A stretch of 6,746 bases of DNA from JBKHDT01 sp049974825 (GCA_049974825.1 JBNGDJ010000117.1:1-6746); one strand, 5' to 3'. Counted from the first letter of the stretch, positions 1 to 6,424 are shown. Numbers and translations: made by a program. The notes: a model not told the origin generated them from the sequence alone.

Positions 1-26
1 ACCCCAGACACTCAGCCAACCCGACC

Positions 27-46
27 AAGCGAGGTGCGCATCTTAC
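27..46. repeat. Promoter-core repeat, copy 1 (second copy at 123-142)
   Basis: The 20-base block AAGCGAGG-T-GCGCAT-C-TTAC matches the block at 123-142 at 18 of 20 positions. It spans the -10 and discriminator of the third tandem promoter. The copies most likely reflect duplication of a promoter cassette or strong selection on the core. The mismatches fall at the seventh base of the discriminator and inside the -10. Confidence 0.75.
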
Positions 47-67
47 CGAATGTTTCTTCGGTGTCAA
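40..67 (-). promoter_or_regulatory. Third tandem stable-RNA-type promoter, reading off the left edge
   Basis: On the minus strand, -35 TTGACA (62-67), a 16-base spacer and -10 TAAGAT (40-45) are followed by the discriminator GCGCACCTCGC. The predicted start is near 33, so transcription leaves the window to the left within about 35 bases. An A-rich stretch lies just upstream of the -35, between the arms of a perfect dyad (63-85), and could act as a partial UP element. A 16S rRNA gene or tRNA cluster just beyond the left edge would be the natural target. Confidence 0.78.
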
Positions 68-85
68 CCTTTATTTTTGGTTGAC
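63..85. repeat. Perfect dyad overlapping the -35 of the third promoter
   Basis: GTCAACC (63-69) and GGTTGAC (79-85) form a perfect 7-base inverted repeat around a 9-base AT-rich centre. One arm includes five bases of the -35 hexamer. It could be a regulator site, or an accidental product of having a second TTGAC in the opposite orientation. There is no U tract suggesting a terminator. Confidence 0.5.
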
Positions 86-110
86 CCGGCAGGACTGCTT
101 GGCCTGCAAG

Positions 111-127
111 CGCTTCGGCTCGAAGCG
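111..127. repeat. Short perfect hairpin between the second and third promoters
   Basis: CGCTTCG (111-117) and CGAAGCG (121-127) form a 7-bp stem with a 3-base loop. It lies in the first few bases of any transcript from the second promoter and could shape the 5' end of that RNA. No U run follows on the minus strand, so it is not an intrinsic terminator. Confidence 0.5.
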
Positions 128-142
128 AGGGGCGCATTTTAC
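123..142. repeat. Promoter-core repeat, copy 2
   Basis: This is the partner of 27-46, spanning the -10 and discriminator of the second tandem promoter. The two copies are 96 bases apart, about nine helical turns. Confidence 0.75.
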
Positions 143-163
143 GTCTCGAGGCCCCTTTGTCAA
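136..163 (-). promoter_or_regulatory. Second tandem stable-RNA-type promoter
   Basis: On the minus strand, -35 TTGACA (158-163), a 16-base spacer and -10 TAAAAT (136-141) are followed by the discriminator GCGCCCCTCGC. The predicted start is near 129. The arrangement matches the neighbouring promoters in spacer length and in the GCGC directly after the -10, and the block around its -10 is nearly identical to that of the third promoter. The -35 sits in one arm of an imperfect dyad (159-189). It is the closest to consensus of the three. Confidence 0.8.
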
Positions 164-189
164 CCCCGCCTGTGTTTGGTGGGTTTGAC
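159..189. repeat. Imperfect dyad overlapping the -35 of the second promoter
   Basis: GTCAACCCCGCC (159-170) pairs with GGTGGGTTTGAC (178-189) over 12 positions, two of them mismatches that would be G-U wobbles in RNA. The centre is 7 bases. The geometry parallels the dyad at 63-85, with one arm again lying in the -35. The repeated placement makes a shared protein-binding or DNA-structure role possible but unproven. Confidence 0.45.
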
Positions 190-221
190 GTTTCGGGCAG
201 CGCCCCGTCGAGAGGCTGCGC

Positions 222-249
222 AGTCTACCGACTGTAACTTTTCTGTCAA
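222..249 (-). promoter_or_regulatory. First of three tandem stable-RNA-type promoters, overlapping the tyrS stop
   Basis: Read on the minus strand, a perfect -35 TTGACA (244-249) is followed by a 16-base spacer and a -10 TAGACT (222-227), then immediately by GCGCAGCC, a GC-rich discriminator. The expected start of transcription is near 215. The tyrS stop codon (TGA, 246-248) lies inside the -35 hexamer, so the promoter begins where the gene ends. A near-consensus -35, short spacer and GC discriminator are known hallmarks of rRNA P1 promoters under growth-rate and stringent control. Its -10 is the weakest of the three. That it drives an rRNA operon is inferred, since no rRNA sequence lies in the window. 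Confidence 0.65.
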
Positions 250-1448
250 GTACCGGAAACGAGAAATCTGGCAATTCGCCGCTTGCCTATCTGCACGACA
301 TGAGCTCCCGACGGCAGGACGGCATGACGATCGGTGACTTTCTCGCCATTGACGCGCAGGGCCTGGGCTTTCATGTGACGGAAGGCTTCCGAGGTAGACG
401 CCACCATGCCGGCTTCCTTGAGCGCACGGGCCAGCGGAATCTCTTCACCTTCGAACCGGTGCTCGGGCAGGTCTTCGGGGATCTGGTTCTGGGCGAAACG
501 CTGCATGAAGGCGTCGCGCGCCCGCGCGCCCGAGCCATGACCGTGGAAGCGATCAACCAACTCGATGGCGAGTTCGAACTTGATGTCCCGCGGGTTGCGC
601 CCCTGCCCGGCTTCACTCTTGAGCTGCTCAACCTCGGTCATGGGCCGGAAGCTGAGCAGTTCAAAATAACGCCACATCAGGTCATCGGAGATCGACATGA
701 GTTTTCCGAACTGTTCGTCGGGCAGCTCCTCGATGCCAATGTAGTTCCCAAGCGACTTCGACATCTTCTGCACCCCGTCGAGCCCCTCGAGAATGGGCAT
801 GGTCAGCACCACCTGGGGTCGCTGCCCGTACTGCTTTTGCAGTTCGCGCCCCATCAACAGGTTGAACTTCTGGTCCGTGCCACCGAGCTCCAGGTCAGCC
901 CGCAGCTCTACCGAGTCGTAACCCTGGATCAGGGGGTACAGAAACTCGTGGATGGCGATGGGCTGACCATTGGCATAACGCTTGGAGAAATCGTCGCGCT
1001 CGAGCATGCGTGCAACCGTGTGCCGGGCGGCGAGAGAAATCATGTCCGCTGCACCGAACCGCCCCATCCAGTCGGAATTAAAGACGACCTCGGTGCGCTC
1101 GGGGTCCAGAATCCGGAAGATCTGCCGCTGGTAGGTCTCGGCGTTCTCGACCACCTGGGCCCGGGTCAGGGGTGGGCGCGTCTGACTCTTGCCCGTGGGG
1201 TCCCCGATCATCCCAGTGAAATCACCGATCAGGAACAACACCTTGTGCCCCATATCCTGAAGCGCGCGCAACTTGTTGATCAGCACCGTATGCCCAAGGT
1301 GCAGGTCAGGCGCGGTTGGGTCAAAGCCGGCCTTGATCCGCATCGGCTGCCCCGCCTTCAACCGTTCGATCAATTCCTCCTCTAGCAAGATTTCATCTGC
1401 ACCCCGCCGGATCTCGGCCAGAGACGCCTCCCAGTCTGCTTTGCTCAT
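246..1448 (-). CDS. tyrS: Tyrosyl-tRNA synthetase
   Basis: This cytoplasmic enzyme attaches tyrosine to tRNA-Tyr using ATP and is essential for translation. The 400-residue product has the class I signatures. HLGH (residues 50-53) is the HIGH motif, KMSKS (228-232) is the ATP-binding loop, and the stretch YPLIQGYDS...LELGGTDQKFN (171-196) forms the tyrosine and adenylate pocket. The last 60 or so residues are an S4-type tRNA-binding domain. The length fits the TyrZ-like bacterial branch of about 400 residues. I chose the ATG at 1446-1448 because AGGGGAG (1452-1458) sits 3 bases upstream as a ribosome binding site; an in-frame TTG at 1476-1478 would add 10 residues but has no such site. The gene is divergent from the peptidase gene. 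No intrinsic terminator follows, and rrn-type promoters begin at its stop codon. The family is certain; the subtype is inferred. Confidence 0.97.
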   Translation of the reverse strand: MSKADWEASLAEIRRGADEILLEEELIERLKAGQPMRIKAGFDPTAPDLHLGHTVLINKLRALQDMGHKVLFLIGDFTGMIGDPTGKSQTRPPLTRAQVVENAETYQRQIFRILDPERTEVVFNSDWMGRFGAADMISLAARHTVARMLERDDFSKRYANGQPIAIHEFLYPLIQGYDSVELRADLELGGTDQKFNLLMGRELQKQYGQRPQVVLTMPILEGLDGVQKMSKSLGNYIGIEELPDEQFGKLMSISDDLMWRYFELLSFRPMTEVEQLKSEAGQGRNPRDIKFELAIELVDRFHGHGSGARARDAFMQRFAQNQIPEDLPEHRFEGEEIPLARALKEAGMVASTSEAFRHMKAQALRVNGEKVTDRHAVLPSGAHVVQIGKRRIARFLVSGT

Positions 1449-1476
1449 GAGCTCCCCTAGTTCAATACCCTGTGGC

Positions 1477-1489
1477 AATTCATTGAATT
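1477..1489. repeat. Small palindrome in the divergent promoter region
   Basis: AATTCA (1477-1482) and TGAATT (1484-1489) are perfect inverted arms around one T. They overlap the -35 of the plus-strand promoter and the start area of the minus-strand one, so an operator is conceivable. A second 10-base palindrome, TAAACGTTTA, lies at 1511-1520 over the end of the -10. AT-rich palindromes this short can arise by chance. Confidence 0.35.
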
Positions 1490-1511
1490 ATCTTGTTCGG
1501 CGCGCTATGTT
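1483..1511 (+). promoter_or_regulatory. Candidate sigma-70 promoter for the peptidase-anmK operon
   Basis: TTGAAT (1483-1488), a 17-base spacer and TATGTT (1506-1511) match the sigma-70 pattern at four of six positions each. The start would be near 1518, giving a leader of about 37 bases before the ATG at 1555. This placement argues against the in-frame ATG at 1507, which lies in the -10. No transcription terminator separates the two downstream genes. Confidence 0.5.
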
Positions 1512-1514
1512 AAA
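1487..1514 (-). promoter_or_regulatory. Weak candidate promoter for tyrS
   Basis: On the minus strand, TTTAAC (1509-1514), a 16-base spacer and GATAAT (1487-1492) give a poor -35 and a good -10. The start would be near 1480, about 30 bases before the tyrS ATG. The site overlaps the opposing peptidase promoter almost completely, so the two would compete for polymerase. The weak -35 keeps confidence low. Confidence 0.3.
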
Positions 1515-1554
1515 CGTTTATTTGATGCTTCGGCAGACCGGGGACGGAATACAT

Positions 1555-3096
1555 ATGCGGCAGCGGCCACTTTTCAGGGAACGCAAACGGCAACACTGGG
1601 GGCTGAGGCTGGCCCTGCTGACGGCGGGTTTCGGCGCCCTGGGCGCAGTGGTCGGCAAGGTATCTTTGCCAACCGACCCCGTGACCGATTTAGCGGTTGA
1701 AGAACGCATCGCGCTGGAAGTGTTCGGTCGTGAGCAGGCTGCGACGGCACCCGCGCCGTCCAACACGGCACAGGAGACCGTCGAGCAAGCCACCTCAGTG
1801 AACGTCCAGCCGCTGCCGGCCATCGACGAACCGCTGCTCAGGGCCCTGGAAGACGATGCAGCCGGCGAAAAGCCGGAAGAGCCCTTGGCAGAAGCACAAG
1901 GTGACGGGCAGCAGATGCAGCCCGAGGCGGCGCTTGCAGCCGAGCCGGATCACGAGCTGCGGGAAGTCGAGGTCCGAAAGGGAGACAGCCTCTCCACCAT
2001 TTTCTCGCGCGTGGGGCTGGGGTACGCGGAAGTTCACGCAGTGATGGCACTGGGCGAGCCGGTACGCCGCCTGGAGCGCATCCGCCCCGGCGAAAAAATG
2101 GTTTTCAGGCTTTCCCCTGAAAGCGAGTTTCTGGGGTTGAGTTTTGATATCGACCCGACAGTCACCCTGGACATTCGCCTCGACGGAGCCGACCTGGTGG
2201 CCGAAGAGGTTCGTCACGAAGTCCAGATCCGTCAGGCCTATCACGAGGGCACCATCGAGACCTCTCTGTACATGGCCGCCATGAAGGCTGGCATGTCGCC
2301 CGATCTGGTCATGGAGCTCGCCGAGATATTCGGCTGGAAAATCGACTTCCTGCGCGATGTCCGCGAGGGCGACCGCTTCCGCATCCTGTACGAAACACGC
2401 CACCGGGACGGCGAGCAGATTGGCGTTGGCAACATTCTGGCGGCAGAGTTTGTCAACGGGGACAAGACTCATCAGGCTGTGCGCTACACCTCCCCGGAGG
2501 GACGCACCGCCTATTACACACCGGACGGTGAAAGCCTGGAACGCGGCTTCCTTCGCTACCCGGTCGAGTTTTCCCGGATCAGCTCGCGGTTTTCTCCGAA
2601 TCGCCTGCATCCGGTACACAAGACGCGGCGGCCCCACAACGGCGTTGACCTGGCCGCACCCACAGGCACGCCGATCCGCTCTGCCTCAGGCGGAAAGGTG
2701 GACTTTGTCGGCTGGCAGAATGGCTACGGCAAGGTCGTGTACATCAAGCACGACCAGCGCATCACCACGGTGTACGCCCACCTCTCGCGCTTCAACAATC
2801 GACTCAAGAAGGGCAGCACCGTCTCACAAGGCGACGTCATCGGCTATGTCGGCATGACGGGCACCGCGACCGGACCGCACTTGCACTACGAATTCCGAGT
2901 CAATGGCCAGCATAAGGACCCGCTCAAGGTTGAACTGCCCGAATCGGAGCCCATCCCTTCCGAACATCGCCGGGACTTCCTCGCCCAAACTCAGGGCGTT
3001 CTCAATCAGATGGCCAGCCTGGCGCGGGCGCATCGTCTGGCCCAGGCTGACGGTCCGATTCTGGCCGAGGCAGACACTGGCACCGCGGCCGAGTAA
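1555..3096 (+). CDS. mepM: Membrane-anchored M23 peptidoglycan endopeptidase, MepM-like
   Basis: The predicted 513-residue zinc peptidase should cut peptide cross-links in peptidoglycan so that new strands can be inserted. It has an arginine-rich N terminus and one hydrophobic segment (about residues 16-34), a likely signal anchor that places the rest in the periplasm. A proline-, alanine- and glutamate-rich linker follows (about 40-135), then a LysM/OapA-like domain (about 136-190, containing VEVRKGDSLSTIF), a MepM-type middle domain (about 220-330), and the M23 (LytM) catalytic domain (about 340-460). Zinc ligands and catalytic histidines are visible: H361 and D365 in HNGVD, H409 in YAHL, and H442 and H444 in PHLHYEF. 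All are intact, so it should be active rather than a degenerate activator. The ATG at 1555-1557 is favoured because it puts the basic segment directly before the membrane helix and follows GGGACGGA (1541-1548), a weak binding site; ATG 1525 is the alternative. It is co-oriented with anmK, 6 bases away. Confidence 0.9.
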   Translation: MRQRPLFRERKRQHWGLRLALLTAGFGALGAVVGKVSLPTDPVTDLAVEERIALEVFGREQAATAPAPSNTAQETVEQATSVNVQPLPAIDEPLLRALEDDAAGEKPEEPLAEAQGDGQQMQPEAALAAEPDHELREVEVRKGDSLSTIFSRVGLGYAEVHAVMALGEPVRRLERIRPGEKMVFRLSPESEFLGLSFDIDPTVTLDIRLDGADLVAEEVRHEVQIRQAYHEGTIETSLYMAAMKAGMSPDLVMELAEIFGWKIDFLRDVREGDRFRILYETRHRDGEQIGVGNILAAEFVNGDKTHQAVRYTSPEGRTAYYTPDGESLERGFLRYPVEFSRISSRFSPNRLHPVHKTRRPHNGVDLAAPTGTPIRSASGGKVDFVGWQNGYGKVVYIKHDQRITTVYAHLSRFNNRLKKGSTVSQGDVIGYVGMTGTATGPHLHYEFRVNGQHKDPLKVELPESEPIPSEHRRDFLAQTQGVLNQMASLARAHRLAQADGPILAEADTGTAAE

Positions 3097-3102
3097 CCGC
3101 CC

Positions 3103-4245
3103 GTGACGATTCTGGCCGGGCTGATGTCCGGCACCAGCATGGACGCGGTGGATGGCTGTCTTGCGGATTTTTCATCCAACCCACCTCGAATTCTGGCCAC
3201 GGCCTGCCTGCCACTTGATGACCTCGCCCCGGCGCTGCGGCAACTGGCTACCGGCAACCTGACACCGCACACCGACCCGATTGACCTGCTCGGCGCCATG
3301 GACCATTCGCTCGGGGAGCGGTTTGCGGACTGTGCGATCCAGCTGCTTGAGGAATCAGGCCTCAAGAAAGAGCAGATCACCGCTGTCGGCCTCCATGGCC
3401 AGACAATTCGTCACCGGCCTGAAGCCCCGAAGCCGTTTACCCTGCAAATCGGAGACCCCAACCGGGTCGCCGAGCGGACGGGCATTCCGACCGTTGCGGA
3501 CTTTCGGCGTCGGGACATGGCTGCCAGGGGCCAGGGAGCGCCCCTTGCGCCCATCGCACACCGTCAGGTTCTCGGTACCGCGCAGGGCGCGAAGGATCTT
3601 GTCGTGGTCAACCTTGGCGGTATCGCAAACGCAAGTTTCCTGAGCGCAGAAGGGCGGGTCCAGGGGTTTGATACCGGCCCGGCCAATACGCTGTTGGACG
3701 CCTGGGTCCGAGAGAAACTCGGCCAGCCCTTTGACCGGGACGGGCTCTGGGCCCTTTCCGGCACGGTCGACAGACCACTGCTGGATTCCCTTGTGGCGGA
3801 CCCGTGGTTTCAGCGCCCCCCGCCGAAAAGCACCGGACCGGAGTACTTCAATCTTGACTGGGTGTCTGCCCGGGCACAGGCCATCGGCGTGGACATTCTC
3901 GCCATGGCGCCTGAGGATGTTCAGGCCACCCTGCTTCAGCTCACCGCCACCACGGTGGCCGATGCGCTGGCCAGCAACCATGCTGCGATGAACCTTGAGG
4001 TCATTCTGGTCGGAGGCGGTGCCTTGAACCCTGCGCTGGTCCAGGCCATTGGACGGGCCGTGAAAACACGGGCACCCGGAACACCTGTCGAGAGCAGCGC
4101 GGAAAGGGGCATTGATCCGCAGTGGGTCGAATGCCTTGTATTTGCCTGGCTGGCGGGGGAACGAGTGGCTGGGCGCAAATTGCAGACCATGTCGGTGACG
4201 GGGGCTCGTCACCCGGTACAGCTGGGCGGGCTTTACCTTCCATGA
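3103..4245 (+). CDS. anmK: Anhydro-N-acetylmuramic acid kinase
   Basis: This cytoplasmic kinase opens the 1,6-anhydro ring of anhydro-MurNAc and phosphorylates it to MurNAc-6-phosphate, returning wall turnover sugar to metabolism. The 380-residue product shows the family signatures in order: LMSGTSMDAVDG (7-18), GLHGQTIRH (96-104), DFRRRDMAARGQGAPLAP (133-150), NLGGIAN (170-176), FDTGPAN (189-195) with D190 in the position of the catalytic aspartate, STGPEYFN (243-250) and VGGGALNP (303-310). The length is normal. The start is a GTG with no clear Shine-Dalgarno, 6 bases after the peptidase stop, so translation probably depends on coupling to the upstream gene. ATG 3124 is unlikely because it would remove the first beta strand before MSGTS. 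The pairing with a wall endopeptidase fits a peptidoglycan turnover and recycling unit and follows the order known near tyrS in pseudomonads. Confidence 0.96.
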   Translation: MTILAGLMSGTSMDAVDGCLADFSSNPPRILATACLPLDDLAPALRQLATGNLTPHTDPIDLLGAMDHSLGERFADCAIQLLEESGLKKEQITAVGLHGQTIRHRPEAPKPFTLQIGDPNRVAERTGIPTVADFRRRDMAARGQGAPLAPIAHRQVLGTAQGAKDLVVVNLGGIANASFLSAEGRVQGFDTGPANTLLDAWVREKLGQPFDRDGLWALSGTVDRPLLDSLVADPWFQRPPPKSTGPEYFNLDWVSARAQAIGVDILAMAPEDVQATLLQLTATTVADALASNHAAMNLEVILVGGGALNPALVQAIGRAVKTRAPGTPVESSAERGIDPQWVECLVFAWLAGERVAGRKLQTMSVTGARHPVQLGGLYLP

Positions 4246-4403
4246 GGGCATTCGGCACGGAAGCGACGTGGGGCTTTACTGCCTCACCCTGGACTAAGCT
4301 GGTCATTCAAGCGCTTGCACCGCTGCGCACGCAGGTCTTTGATGCAGGAGCCGAGAGCCCTGGGCCCTTATCCGTATACTCGCGGGCGGACTTGCCCCCT
4401 CGT
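4246..4403. other. Convergent intergenic gap between anmK and the holD-like gene
   Basis: No gene is supported here. The most notable structures are a 12-base inverted repeat (CTGCG-CA-CGCAG, 4323-4334) followed by GTCTTTG, and a palindrome CAAGCGCTTG (4308-4317). Neither has a proper U tract, so no intrinsic terminator can be assigned to either operon. Termination may be Rho-dependent. Confidence 0.4.
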
Positions 4404-4769
4404 TCAGTCCGGCTGCCCCGAGCGCATTGGCCCGCCACGAAGCAGGGGATTGAGCGTTTCCCACAAGGCCCGTTTTTTCATCGGATCCTGCCTGAGTTCG
4501 TTCAGATGGAACGTTTGAGAATCCGGGTGACAGACCAGCGTGCCGGGGGTACCGGCATCCAGCCGCGACCAGTGACCAGGACCGAGGCCAAGCCGGCGGG
4601 CAATGGCTACCCACAGCGCCTGGTCGGCTGCGGTCACCGGTTCGGCAAGCGAGAGCAGCTCTTCCCTTTCATCCTGGGCTTCGCCCCTGCCGGCATTCCC
4701 AGCGGGCCGACGAAGCTGCCAGCGATCAATCCCGATCAGCGCAAGGGCATCTGAACCAGGCTCAGACAT
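4404..4769 (-). CDS. holD: Putative DNA polymerase III psi subunit (HolD-like), coupled to leuA
   Basis: The 121-residue protein begins, after a short lead, with GIDRWQLRRP (13-22), which resembles the LGITQWSLRRP segment of E. coli HolD as I recall it. It ends with LNELRQDPMKKRALWETL (89-106), which aligns with the LTDLRANPTARAALWQQI region of HolD. The central part is poorly conserved but similar in length and helical look. HolD (about 137 residues in E. coli) binds the clamp-loader DnaX core through its N terminus and bridges it to chi (HolC) and SSB. The ATG (4767-4769) lies inside the last codons of leuA and the reading frames overlap by 8 bases, so translational coupling is expected; there is only a weak GGGC just upstream. 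I see no rimI, its usual neighbour in enterobacteria, before anmK. The assignment rests on two end motifs, so an unrelated small protein remains possible. That it is a real gene is likelier than its exact function. Confidence 0.62.
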   Translation of the reverse strand: MSEPGSDALALIGIDRWQLRRPAGNAGRGEAQDEREELLSLAEPVTAADQALWVAIARRLGLGPGHWSRLDAGTPGTLVCHPDSQTFHLNELRQDPMKKRALWETLNPLLRGGPMRSGQPD

Positions 4770-6309
4770 CGCCCATCTGCGGATGCTGGCGGTCAGACGG
4801 CCGTGCGAGACGGTTCAGGGCATTGAGATAGGCCTTGGCGGAAGCGATCACGATATCGGTATCCGCCCCCTGACCCGTCACAATCCGCCCGCCCCGCTCA
4901 AGTCGCACGTTGACCTCACCCTGCGCATCCGTCCCGCTGGTGATGTTGTTTACCGAGTACAGTTGCAGGTCGGCGCCACTTTCCACGATCTGTTCAATAC
5001 CGCGAAAAGCGGCGTCGACCGGCCCGGCCCCGGCACAGCTGGCGACTCGCTCGGCCCCGTCGATTGAGAGGACAATCTTGGCCTCGGGCGTCTCGCCGGT
5101 CTCGGAGCAGACATGCAGGGACACCAGGCGGATGCTTTCCTCCGCTTCCTCCGTCACGTCGGAGACCAGGGCCTGCAGATCTTCGTCGAAGATCTCGCGT
5201 TTCTTGTCGGCCAGCTCCTTGAAGCGGGCAAAGGCTGTGTTGATCGCTTCTTCGCTGTCGAGCTCCACACCCAACTCACGCAACCGGGTCTTGAAGGCGT
5301 TGCGTCCCGACAGCTTGCCCAGGCTCAAGCGGTTGGTGCTCCAGCCCACGTCCTCGGCCCGCATAATCTCGTAGGTTTCCCGGTGCTTGAGCACACCATC
5401 CTGGTGAATGCCCGACTCATGCGCAAAGGCGTTCGCGCCCACGATGGCCTTGTTCGGCTGAACCGGGTAGCCGGTGATCGTCGAAACCAGGCGGGAGGTC
5501 GGCACGATCTGGGTGGCGTCGATATGAGAATCCACGCCGAAGACATCCCGGCGGGTGCGCACCGCCATCACCACTTCTTCGAGCGAGGCATTGCCGGCCC
5601 GCTCACCCAGTCCATTGATCGTGCATTCCACCTGACGGGCGCCGGCCGAGACCGCGGCCAGAGAGTTGGCAACCGCCATCCCCAGATCATTGTGACAATG
5701 CGTTGACCAGGTCACCCGGTCGGCACCGCGCACCCGCTCGATCAAGGTGCCCATGCGCTGGCCCCATTCGGTCGGGACTGCATACCCCACCGTGTCGGGG
5801 ACATTCAGTGTCGTGGCGCCCGCCTCGATAGCCGCCTCGAAAACCCGGACGAGAAAATCAATGTCCGACCGGACCGCATCCTCGGCGGAAAACTCGACAT
5901 CGTCGCTGTACTCGCGCGCGATGGAAATCGCCTTGATGGCGTGCTCCACCACCTGGTCGGGCGTCATCCGGAGTTTTTTCTCCATGTGGATGGGGCTGGT
6001 CGCGATAAAGGTGTGGATGCGTCGCTTGGGGGCGGGCGCAATGGCCTCGCCCGCCCGGCGCACGTCACGCTCGTTCGCCCGGGCCAGCGAGCAGACGGTC
6101 GATTGGGTGACGGTGTCTGCAATGCCGCGAATGGCCTCGAAGTCCCCCTCGCTGGCCGCCGCGAAGCCCGCCTCGATGACATCGACCCCCAGCCGCTCAA
6201 GCTGACGGGCAATCCGGAGCTTTTCCTCGCGGGTCATGGCAGCGCCGGGGCTCTGCTCACCATCCCGGAGGGTCGTGTCGAAAATGATCAATCGGTTACT
6301 GTCGGTCAT
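4762..6309 (-). CDS. leuA: 2-Isopropylmalate synthase
   Basis: The enzyme condenses acetyl-CoA with 2-oxoisovalerate to give 2-isopropylmalate, the first committed step of leucine synthesis, in the cytoplasm. The 515-residue product has the HMGL-like TIM barrel with DTTLRDGEQSPG (11-22, metal ligand D11), STHCHNDLG (202-210, metal ligands H204 and H206) and NGLGERAGN (232-240). HESGIHQDG (297-305) follows in the linker subdomain. The regulatory LeuA domain runs from about residue 390 to 500, where leucine feedback acts in this family. The length matches the proteobacterial form (E. coli about 523). The ATG at 6307-6309 is chosen because GGGAGA (6318-6323) lies 8 bases upstream and translation then begins just before the conserved IIFDTTLRDGEQ. 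An in-frame ATG at 6357 would add 16 arginine-rich residues inside the leader. A leucine-rich leader peptide upstream suggests control by leucyl-tRNA supply. leuBCD are not in the window. Confidence 0.97.
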   Translation of the reverse strand: MTDSNRLIIFDTTLRDGEQSPGAAMTREEKLRIARQLERLGVDVIEAGFAAASEGDFEAIRGIADTVTQSTVCSLARANERDVRRAGEAIAPAPKRRIHTFIATSPIHMEKKLRMTPDQVVEHAIKAISIAREYSDDVEFSAEDAVRSDIDFLVRVFEAAIEAGATTLNVPDTVGYAVPTEWGQRMGTLIERVRGADRVTWSTHCHNDLGMAVANSLAAVSAGARQVECTINGLGERAGNASLEEVVMAVRTRRDVFGVDSHIDATQIVPTSRLVSTITGYPVQPNKAIVGANAFAHESGIHQDGVLKHRETYEIMRAEDVGWSTNRLSLGKLSGRNAFKTRLRELGVELDSEEAINTAFARFKELADKKREIFDEDLQALVSDVTEEAEESIRLVSLHVCSETGETPEAKIVLSIDGAERVASCAGAGPVDAAFRGIEQIVESGADLQLYSVNNITSGTDAQGEVNVRLERGGRIVTGQGADTDIVIASAKAYLNALNRLARPSDRQHPQMGDV

Positions 6310-6424
6310 GAGTCGTTTCTCCCGCGCCCCGGGCCGTCGGGCCGGCACGCGCAGCATGAATCATTCGCAAGGGAATGCAGGATCTGGGAAATTCGGGTCG
6401 CGTTTGGCCTCGCCAGGCAGAAGA
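6310..6424 (-). promoter_or_regulatory. leuA untranslated leader with possible alternative pairing
   Basis: This is the segment between the end of the leader peptide and leuA. Its CAGATCC (RNA sense; plus-strand 6380-6386) is complementary over 7 bases to GGATCTG within the leader-peptide leucine codons (plus-strand 6455-6461). Between them lie two compact hairpins: a GC-rich one at 6430-6444 and GCCT-GGCG-AGGC at 6407-6418. A third, CATTC/GAATG, lies at 6362-6377. No U-rich tract follows any hairpin, so a classic intrinsic attenuator is not visible. Control could instead act through Rho or access to the leuA binding site. These pairings were found by eye, without energy calculation. Confidence 0.4.

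Noticed and set aside
194..207. GC inverted repeat after tyrS as an intrinsic terminator
   Set aside because: The stem is only about 4 bp and no U tract follows on the minus strand.
50..337. Plus-strand frame of 95 codons at the left edge
   Set aside because: It lies over three minus-strand promoters and the end of tyrS and has no protein-like features.
300..1385. Long plus-strand reading frame of 361 codons opposite tyrS
   Set aside because: It is antisense to an unmistakable tyrS. The translation shows no family motif and is the usual open shadow in GC-rich DNA.
1273..1554. N-terminal extension of the peptidase back to 1273
   Set aside because: It would run antisense through the start of tyrS and across the promoter, and would bury the signal anchor 94 residues into the protein.
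3355..4251. Minus-strand reading frame of 298 codons opposite anmK
   Set aside because: It is antisense to anmK, whose motifs are intact across the same stretch. The product looks like a GC-rich shadow.
4323..4340. CTGCG-CA-CGCAG hairpin as the anmK terminator
   Set aside because: The loop of two bases is too tight and only GTCTTTG follows, so it falls short of a convincing terminator.
4122..4754. Plus-strand reading frame of 210 codons spanning the anmK end and the holD-like gene
   Set aside because: It starts inside anmK, has no binding site or recognisable domain, and conflicts with the coupled minus-strand gene.
6310..6357. leuA start at the upstream ATG (6355-6357)
   Set aside because: It would add 16 arginine-rich residues not seen in the family. 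The ATG at 6307-6309 has a good binding site at proper spacing.
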